Shown here: piece after piece, positions 8,971 to 16,002 of the stretch | Numbering within the stretch: the stretch's first letter is position 1 | How the letters are laid out: every line of letters starts with the position of its first letter | Assembly: GCF_003605435.1 (NCBI RefSeq) | Contig: NZ_QXQB01000002.1 | Span: 868,001-932,000 of the forward strand | Source of the DNA: Paenibacillus pinisoli | GTDB lineage: Bacteria; Bacillota; Bacilli; Paenibacillales; Paenibacillaceae | Length of the DNA stretch: 64,000 bases | Direction of reading: 5' to 3' | The notes under the pieces: generated by a model | Told to the model about the DNA's origin: nothing | Databases searched by the model: none | What the model saw: the letters and a program-made list of their open reading frames with translations, nothing else | Position numbers and translations under genes: made by a program

Positions 8971-9927
8971 ATGAGTCAAAAGGAAGCAAGACTTCCCTAT
9001 TTCATTGCCGTGCTTAATGCGGTCATTATCGGATTGTCATTTCTGTTTGCTAAGCTCGTACTCGATTATGCCAGTCCGCTCGACACGCTGGCCTTTCGCT
9101 TTGCCATATCGTTTCTGGTCATATCCGTCCCGGTAGCTTTCGGCTGGGTTAAGCTTTCTTACCGCGGCAAGCCCATCTTCAAAGTGCTGCTTCTGGCAAC
9201 CATGTACCCGCTTGCGTTCTTCCTGCTTCAAGCGTTTGGGCTGCAGCATGCCAGCTCGGCAGAAGGAGGCATTCTGTACGCGTTCACCCCGGTCGTTACC
9301 ATGATTTTCGCCTCCCTATTTTTGAAAGAGGCCATAACCGTCTTGCAGAAGCTGTCGATATTCCTGTCGGTGTTCGGCGTCGTATTTATCTTCATCATGA
9401 AAGGCAGCCGCATCGATCTATGGAACCTGACAGGGATCTCATTGCTATTACTGACCTGTGTCGCTTTTGCCGGATATACCGTTCTAGCCCGCTCATTATC
9501 CAAGCACTTCAAACCAGCGGAAATTACTTATTTGATGATGGGCATCGGGTTCGTCTTTTTTATGGTCACTTCGGTTACCAGCCATGCGTCCAAAGGAACA
9601 CTGCATCACTTATTCGCTCCTTTTGCCAGCGGCGTTTTTATCGTATCCATCCTCTTCTTGGCCATTATATCCTCATTGTTTACTGCATTAATGGCCAATT
9701 ATATCCTGGCCAGAATGGAAGCGTCGAAAATGAGCGTATTCGCCAACCTCTCTACCATCGTCTCCATGACAGCCGGAGCGGTATTTCTGGGGGAAGAAGT
9801 GACCATCTATCACCTGATCGGCTCCGTTATGATTATAGCTGGGGTTATCGGCACGAATAGACTAGGCCGGAACAAAACATTGGAGAGGCCCAATAAACAA
9901 ACAGAATTAAATAGTTCAAGGAGTTGA
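8971..9927 (+). CDS. EamA/DMT-superfamily membrane transporter
   Basis: The 318-residue product has about ten hydrophobic segments arranged as two EamA repeats, for example LNAVIIGLSFLFAKLVLDY at the start of repeat one and LLLLTCVAFAGYTVLARSLS at the start of repeat two. EamA proteins export or import small metabolites such as amino acids or vitamins; the substrate cannot be read from sequence. The ATG follows AGAGAGG. It is transcribed away from the MocR-type regulator with a shared operator. MocR-EamA pairs are a recurrent arrangement, often linked to amino acid or pyridoxal efflux; that link is inference. A perfect hairpin terminator follows. Confidence 0.88.
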   Translation: MSQKEARLPYFIAVLNAVIIGLSFLFAKLVLDYASPLDTLAFRFAISFLVISVPVAFGWVKLSYRGKPIFKVLLLATMYPLAFFLLQAFGLQHASSAEGGILYAFTPVVTMIFASLFLKEAITVLQKLSIFLSVFGVVFIFIMKGSRIDLWNLTGISLLLLTCVAFAGYTVLARSLSKHFKPAEITYLMMGIGFVFFMVTSVTSHASKGTLHHLFAPFASGVFIVSILFLAIISSLFTALMANYILARMEASKMSVFANLSTIVSMTAGAVFLGEEVTIYHLIGSVMIIAGVIGTNRLGRNKTLERPNKQTELNSSRS

Positions 9928-9975
9928 ATGTACTGGAACGGCTTCTAACGTGCCGATCATCAGCTTTACGCCGCC

Positions 9976-10003
9976 AGCATAATCCCTTTAATGGATTATG
10001 CTT
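9976..10003 (+). terminator. Intrinsic terminator of the EamA gene
   Basis: Arms AGCATAATCC and GGATTATGCT form a perfect ten-base stem with a seven-base loop, followed by TCCCCTTT. The T-run is weak. Confidence 0.65.
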
Positions 10004-10007
10004 CCCC

Positions 10008-10060
10008 TTTGGGGCTGTGACAGGCTAGGAGTATGTGACCTGTTCGGTCCTTTTGGGAGG
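10008..10060 (+). repeat. Dispersed hairpin repeat, copy F (plus orientation)
   Basis: Reads GGGGCTGTGACAGG ... GTGACCTGTTCGGTCC then TTTTGG. It is the only one of six copies on the plus strand and, like the others, lies shortly after a gene stop in the same orientation (here the EamA gene). Confidence 0.6.
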
Positions 10061-10094
10061 AATTCATATCTGGTATCGATCAACACATATTTGG

Positions 10095-11063
10095 TTAAGT
10101 CCCTGCGTCCTCTTCGTCTTCGTCTCCGTAGTGAACCATCATTTCAGACAGCAGCTGCCTAATCGCTGTCCGCAACTCCTTCGGTTCCCGCACCGTACCT
10201 TTCTTGCCGAGCCCGATAAAATATGAAGCAAAAAACGGAATATCTTTGCTCGCCACATATCCTTCTAGCCGCCCCGTGCTGTCGTTGCGGACATGGAGCA
10301 GGGAAACCGACCATGGTTCTGCCTCGCATGCTTCCACACCTTCACGGGACAGCTCCGCATACAGGTATACGCTATCGCCTTCAGGGCGGAATAGCTCCTC
10401 CTTGCTTCCCAGATGAATATGCTGCAAATCTTGCGGCGGGGTTTCTGAGGGAAGGGCAGAATCAATCCGATCGCATCGAAACACGCGAAAAGATTGGCTA
10501 AGAAAGCAATATGCCAAGCAATACCACAATCCCTCTTGAGTGAAAATGCCAATCGGCTGAATTTCCCGCTTTCCCCGTTTATGTTTTGATGCATAATCCA
10601 CAAGCAAGACAACTTGCCGGATAGCAGCATCCAGCAGGATGGACAAATGCGGTGACTGCGCCTGTCGAGCTGGCGTAATAAAGTCAACCCTGTCTCGCAT
10701 CTGATCGATCCGGTCACGCACATCTTCCGGCATATAGTTATAGAACTTGTTAAGCGCAGCTGATGTCTCTGTCTCGAACGGCAGTGACGAATAATGGCGC
10801 AGCGCCTGGACAGCAAAAAATACGGCAGCTGCCTCTCGCTCCGTAAAGGCGATTGGGGGCAAAAGCCGTTCTTGCAAAAGCCGGTAGCCGCCATGAGGGC
10901 CTACTTCCGAATACAGGGGGACGCCCAGCTCGCTCAGCTCCTGTAAATCCCGAAGAATCGTCCTCGTAGAAACATTGAACTCATTGGCAAGCTCCTTAAC
11001 CGTAAAACGGCGCTTGCGATTGACCGCGACAATCAATTCCATCAACCGTTTGCCCTTAGACAC
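10095..11063 (-). CDS. YafY-type HTH/WYL-domain transcriptional regulator
   Basis: The product has 322 residues. An N-terminal DeoR-like helix-turn-helix (RRFTVKELANEFNVSTRTILRDLQEL, split here by reading as RRFTVKELANEF then NVSTRTILRDL) is followed by a WYL sensor domain with GIFTQEGLWYCLAYC near residue 180 and a C-terminal WCX-like extension. The start is GTG at 11063, supported by AGGTGG eight bases upstream. WYL proteins bind nucleic acid or small ligands. The gene is divergent from a VOC protein gene 120 bases away and probably regulates it and itself. Confidence 0.85.
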   Translation of the reverse strand: MSKGKRLMELIVAVNRKRRFTVKELANEFNVSTRTILRDLQELSELGVPLYSEVGPHGGYRLLQERLLPPIAFTEREAAAVFFAVQALRHYSSLPFETETSAALNKFYNYMPEDVRDRIDQMRDRVDFITPARQAQSPHLSILLDAAIRQVVLLVDYASKHKRGKREIQPIGIFTQEGLWYCLAYCFLSQSFRVFRCDRIDSALPSETPPQDLQHIHLGSKEELFRPEGDSVYLYAELSREGVEACEAEPWSVSLLHVRNDSTGRLEGYVASKDIPFFASYFIGLGKKGTVREPKELRTAIRQLLSEMMVHYGDEDEEDAGT

Positions 11064-11102
11064 TTGCTAATCCACCTCGCTTGTAAGAAAGCCAAATAAC
11101 TA

Positions 11103-11117
11103 TGACGTAATTTGTCA
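11103..11117. promoter_or_regulatory. Short dyad between WYL regulator and VOC gene
   Basis: TGAC-N7-GTCA symmetry in the divergent intergenic region. It could be an operator of the WYL regulator. The arms are only four bases, so support is weak. Confidence 0.3.
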
Positions 11118-11182
11118 CCATTATCCGATACAATCGAAGATGAGTCCAGAACAAAATCAAAACGTTAAGGAGTTGAAGCGAG

Positions 11183-11608
11183 ATGAAGGTAAAGTTCACC
11201 CCTTTTATCATGCTCGATGGCCAAGCTAATGAAGCAATCCGATATTACGAGCAGGCTCTCGGCGCGCAAATCGTGTTCAAACAAACATTCGGAGAAATTC
11301 CGGACGAAGGCGGCACCTCGCCAATGACCGAAGAAATGAAGGCAAGAATAGCCCATTCCGTCATGGTTGCCGGTGAATCTGAACTGTTCGTCAGCGATTC
11401 AGAACCCAGCCAGCCGCTCGAGCGTGGAGATCAGGTCAACATCTGCCTCACTGTCAAGGAAGTATCCGAAGCGGAGCGCATATACGATACGCTTCGTACT
11501 GAAGGAAAGGTGCTCTTGCCCTTGCAGCCACTCTATTTCAGTCCCGCCTATGGCATGGTAACGGACCGGTTTGGCGTTACCTTTCAGATTTTCACAGAAA
11601 GAAGCTAA
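11183..11608 (+). CDS. VOC family (PhnB-like) protein
   Basis: The 141-residue product opens with VKFTPFIMLDGQANEAIRYY and ends FGVTFQIFTERS, the typical frame of PhnB-like vicinal-oxygen-chelate proteins (glyoxalase/bleomycin-resistance fold). Function in this subfamily is usually unknown. AAGGAG precedes the ATG. It is about 40% alike by eye to the VOC protein encoded convergently at 11704-12126, suggesting paralogues. It is divergent from the WYL regulator and followed by its own terminator. Confidence 0.85.
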   Translation: MKVKFTPFIMLDGQANEAIRYYEQALGAQIVFKQTFGEIPDEGGTSPMTEEMKARIAHSVMVAGESELFVSDSEPSQPLERGDQVNICLTVKEVSEAERIYDTLRTEGKVLLPLQPLYFSPAYGMVTDRFGVTFQIFTERS

Positions 11609-11653
11609 GCAGCATTACGACTATTCGCACGGACTGTAACAGCAAAAATATTA

Positions 11654-11687
11654 GGGCCATCCCTTTACGGAATGGCCCTTTCCTTTT
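11654..11687 (+). terminator. Terminator of the PhnB-like gene
   Basis: Arms GGGCCAT and ATGGCCC with an eleven-base loop, followed by TTTCCTTTTCC. Confidence 0.7.
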
Positions 11688-11703
11688 CCACGCTTTTGTT
11701 GAT

Positions 11704-12126
11704 TTAGCTTTGAATTTCCGTATAAATTTGAAAGGTCACGCCGAACTTGTCCGTTACATCGGCAAATCCGGGACTGAACGATTCTTCAGAGAACGGCATA
11801 TTGACTTGTCCGCCTTGCCGTACGGCTTCATATATGCGTTTGGATTGCTCCACATCGTTCGTCGTGATGCAGATCGTAACCCGTTTGCCCGCTTCGATCG
11901 CCGAACCGCCGGGAGCATCCGAAAACATAAGCTCGGACTCGCCAACTCGCAGCTTGGCATGAGCCACTAAGTCCTTGAGGTCGTCAGTAAACGTATCCGG
12001 CATTTCTGGCATATCTCCATAGGTCATGAGTGATAGAACTTCTGCCCCGACTGCTTGTTCATAGAAGCGAATGGCTTCCTTGGCGTTTCCATTCAAAGTA
12101 ATGTAAGGCGTAAGCTTAACGGCCAT
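11704..12126 (-). CDS. VOC family (PhnB-like) protein, second paralogue
   Basis: The 140-residue product begins MAVKLTPYITLNGNAKEAIR and ends DKFGVTFQIYTEIQS, the same fold and layout as the neighbour at 11183-11608. AAGGAGG stands in front of the ATG. It lies 75 bases after the ECF sigma factor gene on the same strand and is probably co-transcribed with it. Genes for VOC, YCII or SnoaL-type small proteins often accompany ECF sigma factors of this kind; what they do together is not established. Confidence 0.85.
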   Translation of the reverse strand: MAVKLTPYITLNGNAKEAIRFYEQAVGAEVLSLMTYGDMPEMPDTFTDDLKDLVAHAKLRVGESELMFSDAPGGSAIEAGKRVTICITTNDVEQSKRIYEAVRQGGQVNMPFSEESFSPGFADVTDKFGVTFQIYTEIQS

Positions 12127-12201
12127 CGATTGTTCCTCCTTGGGTTTGAATAATCATCTATATTCACTTTCATCTATATAGACGATTCAGCCTCAGAAAA
12201 A

Positions 12202-13182
12202 TCATCGGTGGGTTAAGAAATCCCTATTGGCGTCCAAACAGTCCGGCATACCGAACCGGCCAAATAAATCGGAATCTATGAAATGATGGAGATGCGCGAT
12301 CCTTCCGTTTTGTATCTCAAGAACATGAATAGACCACGGAACCAATAATCCGTCACGTCCGCTTGGCATATACTGCGCATAAGCAGGACAATTGCCATTC
12401 GCGCGGACCGGCAGCAGCCGGGAGCCTGAACAATGGCTGCTCGTGATGCGATAGAACGACGACATATTCGGTCTGCCGCTAACCCACATGGCAAAAGGCG
12501 GCATCGACAAGCTGCTGTTCTCGTGGAATAGCGACAATAATGCATCGATATCGTACTGCTCGAAAGCTTCAACATAGCGCGCAAGAAGAGCCTGATCAGC
12601 TTCGCCGTCCAGCTCTTGCAGAGCATCAGACCGGAGATTCGCATGAGCTAGCGTCGCCCGTGCCCGTTGCAAAGCGCTGTTAACGGCTGCCGTGGTCATC
12701 CCCATGGCAGCTGCGGTCTGATTGGCCGGCCAACGGAAGACATCGTGCAGGATCAATACGGCGCGTTGACGTGGCGGCAGTTTTTGCAAGACAGCAATAA
12801 ACGATAATCGAATGGTCTCCTTGCTAACCGCGATATCAGCCGGATTGCCGGCGGAGTCGGGAGCCGGCCATATCCAAGAAGCCTTGGACAAGTTATCCTT
12901 GGGCTCCGCTATAATCGCGGCAGGCTCCGAGAGATCCATCGGTAGCGCACGGCGCTTCGCGCTCCTTAGCCGATCTAAGCAAACGTTGGTGACAATCCGA
13001 TAGATCCACGCTTTGCGCGATGCATCCTGCCGAATCTGGTCCCAGCTCTGCCATATGCGGATTGTGGCATCCTGCACCGCATCCTCCGCCTCGAAGATAG
13101 ACCCCATCATTCGATAGCAATAGCCGATAAGTTCGGGACGCAGCTCTTCGATCAAGTCTGTCTCTCCATGCGTCCAGCTCAT
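12202..13182 (-). CDS. ECF-type sigma-70 factor with C-terminal SnoaL-like domain
   Basis: The product has about 326 residues, longer than a plain ECF sigma factor (about 180). Region 2 is ELIGYCYRMMGSIFEAEDAV; region 4 is LPPRQRAVLILHDVFRWPAN with helix AAAMGMTTAAVNSALQRARA. After about residue 190 comes a SnoaL-like (NTF2-fold) tail starting LLARYVEAFEQYDIDALLSL. Such tails modulate sigma activity in SigJ/ECF41-like groups that lack an anti-sigma factor. An earlier ATG is in frame, but AGGAGG nine bases before the ATG at 13182 decides the start. No anti-sigma gene is adjacent. Confidence 0.88.
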   Translation of the reverse strand: MSWTHGETDLIEELRPELIGYCYRMMGSIFEAEDAVQDATIRIWQSWDQIRQDASRKAWIYRIVTNVCLDRLRSAKRRALPMDLSEPAAIIAEPKDNLSKASWIWPAPDSAGNPADIAVSKETIRLSFIAVLQKLPPRQRAVLILHDVFRWPANQTAAAMGMTTAAVNSALQRARATLAHANLRSDALQELDGEADQALLARYVEAFEQYDIDALLSLFHENSSLSMPPFAMWVSGRPNMSSFYRITSSHCSGSRLLPVRANGNCPAYAQYMPSGRDGLLVPWSIHVLEIQNGRIAHLHHFIDSDLFGRFGMPDCLDANRDFLTHR

Positions 13183-13275
13183 ATTCACGTTCCTCCTTTG
13201 GCGCTTCACATCTCCCATATTATAGCACATCCCCTATCAGCTTCCCGTTTAACCAAACTCCAATGATAGGCAACA

Positions 13276-13320
13276 ATAGAAACTGACAAGAAATTATCCC
13301 AATATTATAATGGTTTCTAT
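13276..13320 (+). promoter_or_regulatory. Sigma-A-type promoter within an inverted repeat, upstream of the LytTR gene
   Basis: CTGACA (13283-13288), a 17-base spacer and TATAAT (13306-13311) make a good housekeeping promoter. It is bracketed by ATAGAAAC (13276-13283) and its exact reverse complement GTTTCTAT (13313-13320), a possible operator for the LytTR protein encoded just downstream. Confidence 0.6.
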
Positions 13321-13353
13321 ATATCCTATAGCGGCGCTTATCAGGAGGACGAC

Positions 13354-14289
13354 ATGCAATTTCAACCAATATATGAGAATGGGGAATTATTTCTGCCGAA
13401 GTTCGAATTACATATGTCATTCAACCAATCGATTGGTATGATTACAGACTTGAGGCGCAAGCAGCTGCTATTGAACCAATTAGCGGATCATAACCAATAT
13501 TATGTATTACGGGCGGGGCAAAACGAATACATGCGTTTAACAGTGGAAGAGCTCATCGCTTTTCTAATCCGAGTAACGGAGAGAAATGAGCGTGTCGCTT
13601 CGTTAATGGATTATTTTGATTTGAGAGAAGTTCGGAAGAACAAAATCAAGGATCTCACCTCCTCAAAAAGAATGTATGTGACCTTGCTGCGAGTCTTCTT
13701 TGCTCATCAGCCTGCTCTTGTACTGGAGGAACCTTATTTTTACTTGGAGGAGCAAGACCGCCGTCAATTCAAACGGATTCTAGACGACCTATCGAAAGAA
13801 AAGCAGATTTTAATCCTAACTTCGAATTTAGAGGATGCTATGATTTCCTGTGATGCCATTTATCGCTTGAATGAGCTTGGGCTTCATCCATTGGACATTC
13901 GGGACTCCGATGAGGATAAGCAGGAGGTACAGAAACAAGATGAGGCCAATATCACCTTGAAGAAGATATCTACCAAAAGAAAAGACAAAATCATTTTATT
14001 TAGTCCTCCTGAAATCGATTTTATCGAAAGCCTCAATGGCTCTATCCTTGTTCATGTCGGTGGAGAAAATTATGATTGCGCCTTGACGTTAACCGAGCTC
14101 GAGCAAAGATTATTGAATTCCGGTTTTTTCAGGTGTCACCGATCTTACATCGTGAATCTGCAAAAAGTTAGAGAGATTATAACATGGACAAAAAATAGCT
14201 ACAGCTTGCGATTAAACACTGGCAAAGAGATCGTGGTTCCGTTATCCCGCTCAAAATTGCAGGAATTAAAGGCGCTCCTTCACATTTAA
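13354..14289 (+). CDS. LytTR-domain regulator with degenerate ABC-ATPase-like N-terminal half
   Basis: The product has 311 residues. The C-terminal 100 residues are a LytTR DNA-binding domain (FRCHRSYIVNLQKVREI and VPLSRSKLQELKALL). The N-terminal 190 residues align in layout with an ABC ATPase. A signature-like segment LTSSKRMYVTLLRVF and a Walker-B-like ALVLEEPYFYLEEQD precede ILILTSNLEDAMISCD, which occupies the H-loop position. There is no Walker A lysine loop and Walker B has E for D, so ATP hydrolysis is unlikely. The gene leads a plus-strand unit with an ABC exporter. The regulator probably senses or controls that exporter, perhaps by docking to it; this last point is inference. Confidence 0.82.
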   Translation: MQFQPIYENGELFLPKFELHMSFNQSIGMITDLRRKQLLLNQLADHNQYYVLRAGQNEYMRLTVEELIAFLIRVTERNERVASLMDYFDLREVRKNKIKDLTSSKRMYVTLLRVFFAHQPALVLEEPYFYLEEQDRRQFKRILDDLSKEKQILILTSNLEDAMISCDAIYRLNELGLHPLDIRDSDEDKQEVQKQDEANITLKKISTKRKDKIILFSPPEIDFIESLNGSILVHVGGENYDCALTLTELEQRLLNSGFFRCHRSYIVNLQKVREIITWTKNSYSLRLNTGKEIVVPLSRSKLQELKALLHI

Positions 14290-14427
14290 TTTCCGGGGAA
14301 ATTGTCGAACCAATTAAGCACCAGGTGGTACAATTCAGGCGAAAACAGCTACATTTCGGCGGGTTTTGATGGCTGGAGACATGCAATCTCTATATACTTA
14401 AGCGATCAACTTAAGGATGTGGTGTTA

Positions 14428-15273
14428 ATGGCTGTTATCCAGGTCGAACATGTTCGCAAAAGATTTGGTAATAAGGACGCATTGGAAGATGTGTCTTTTT
14501 CAATTCCGAAAGGCGAAATTTTTGGTTTTCTAGGTCCCAGCGGTTCTGGGAAAACGACATTAATCAAAATTTTAACTGCGCAATTAAATCCGACAGATGG
14601 GCAGGCAAGTGTATTGGGCCAGCCGGCGACTACGATGCAGCAGTCTGCTCAGAAGATGCGTTTTGGCATTTTGACGGATAACAGCGGTCTATATGAGAGA
14701 TTAACGATAGAGGAAAATCTGGAGCTGTTTCGCCAACTATATAGCCTTCCTAAATCCTCGATCGACAAGGTGCTGCAGTTTGTTAACTTAAGCGGAGAGC
14801 GCAAAAAGAAAGTCAATCGCCTATCGAAAGGGATGCGTCAGCGAGTCATGCTGGCATGCGCGATTATCCATGAGCCGGAATTGTTATTTTTAGACGAGCC
14901 TACTTCCGCTTTAGACCCAGTAAACTCAGCCCATATTTATAAAGGCTTACGCTACTTGAATGAGAAAGGGACAACGATTTTTTTAACTACGCATGATATG
15001 GCAGAGGCAGAATCGCTATGTGACCGTGTAGCGATTTTGTATCAGGGACAAATTCAAGCCATCGGCTCGCCGAAGGAGCTAAAAAAACAGCACCGGGAAA
15101 ATGTCGTTCGTGTTGACCTAACCAATGGAGAAGCATACGAGCTTCCGGTCACTGAGGGAACGGCTGATCAAATCGCCGATTGGATGAAGCGAGGGTTAAT
15201 TGACCGATTGGCAACGAAAGAGCCAAGTCTAGGCGATATCTTTATTCAAATGACAGGAAGTGAGCTGCTATGA
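14428..15273 (+). CDS. ABC transporter ATP-binding protein (drug/bacteriocin exporter type)
   Basis: The product has about 281 residues from MAVIQVEHVRKRFG. Walker A is GPSGSGKT, the signature LSKGMRQRVMLA, and Walker B LLFLDEPTSALD; the H-loop is LTTHDMAEAE. This is the CcmA/NatA-like class that drives ABC-2 permeases. The open frame extends 126 bases further up, but the residues there are not ABC-like and AAGGATGTGG precedes the ATG at 14428. A TGGTACAAT extended -10 near 14330 may give an extra promoter. Its stop overlaps the permease start (ATGA), which indicates coupled translation. Confidence 0.9.
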   Translation: MAVIQVEHVRKRFGNKDALEDVSFSIPKGEIFGFLGPSGSGKTTLIKILTAQLNPTDGQASVLGQPATTMQQSAQKMRFGILTDNSGLYERLTIEENLELFRQLYSLPKSSIDKVLQFVNLSGERKKKVNRLSKGMRQRVMLACAIIHEPELLFLDEPTSALDPVNSAHIYKGLRYLNEKGTTIFLTTHDMAEAESLCDRVAILYQGQIQAIGSPKELKKQHRENVVRVDLTNGEAYELPVTEGTADQIADWMKRGLIDRLATKEPSLGDIFIQMTGSELL

Positions 15274-15977
15274 GTATCTCATTGAGGCGTGCCAGGGCGA
15301 TATTTGTAAAGGATTATAAAGAATTTTCGCGCAATTATGCGATATCTATTAGTTTGATTGTTCCTATTCTCTTCGCGTTTCTTTTTCGCAGTGCCGGCCC
15401 CTCTTTGCCTGGAGCTATCGGTTTTCTTTTTAATATTTCGCTTGTGCTGCTGACGTGCTTAGTACAGGCATGCTTGATTGCGGAGGAAAAGGAGCGCAAC
15501 ACGCTACGAACCTTAATGATGACTCCGGCCACGACCTTGGATGTTTTAATCGGGAAAAGCGCTCTAGTCTTTGTGTTATCTGCCCTTGCTCTGGCTATTG
15601 CATCGTATGTAATGGGCTATGAGCCAGCTAGTCTATGGGCGGTTGTGGCGGCAGTCGTTCTTTCGATCATTCTATACATTGCAGTCGGGACGATATGCGG
15701 CTTATTCTCCAAAACATTGCTTGAAGCATCCTTATCGGTCATTCCCGCGGCGATGGTATTTACTGCGCCTCCCGTTGCCCCGTTGCTATTCGGGGATTAT
15801 CCGATTCTCAAAGTGCTGGATTATACGCCAAGCATTCAGCTTGTGCAGTTGCTGGAGCTGCCCCCAGGCTTTATGACGGGAGACATATTAAAGCCCCTCC
15901 TCATTATTTCGGCATGGACGGTTGTATTCTCGATTATATCTGTTGTCTTGTATCAACGACGGTTAAAGGACGAGTAG
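15270..15977 (+). CDS. ABC-2 type permease
   Basis: The 235-residue product has six hydrophobic segments, starting with YAISISLIVPILFAFLF and ending with LLIISAWTVVFSIISVVLY. The cytoplasmic piece LIAEEKERNTLRTLMMTPAT is typical of ABC-2 permeases. It overlaps the ATPase gene by four bases, so the two form one exporter, which acts as a dimeric complex in the membrane. The substrate is not known; the LytTR regulator upstream recalls peptide or bacteriocin-immunity exporters. The secA-like gene follows after 25 bases and is probably in the same transcript. Confidence 0.88.
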   Translation: MSISLRRARAIFVKDYKEFSRNYAISISLIVPILFAFLFRSAGPSLPGAIGFLFNISLVLLTCLVQACLIAEEKERNTLRTLMMTPATTLDVLIGKSALVFVLSALALAIASYVMGYEPASLWAVVAAVVLSIILYIAVGTICGLFSKTLLEASLSVIPAAMVFTAPPVAPLLFGDYPILKVLDYTPSIQLVQLLELPPGFMTGDILKPLLIISAWTVVFSIISVVLYQRRLKDE

Positions 15978-16002
15978 GAAGCCTGGGAGGGATCACATTC
16001 TG

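Noticed and set aside
14320..14345. T-box-like ACCAGGTGGTAC ahead of the ABC ATPase gene
   Set aside because: Does not match the AGGGTGGNACCGCG T-box core and no specifier stem or terminator is present.
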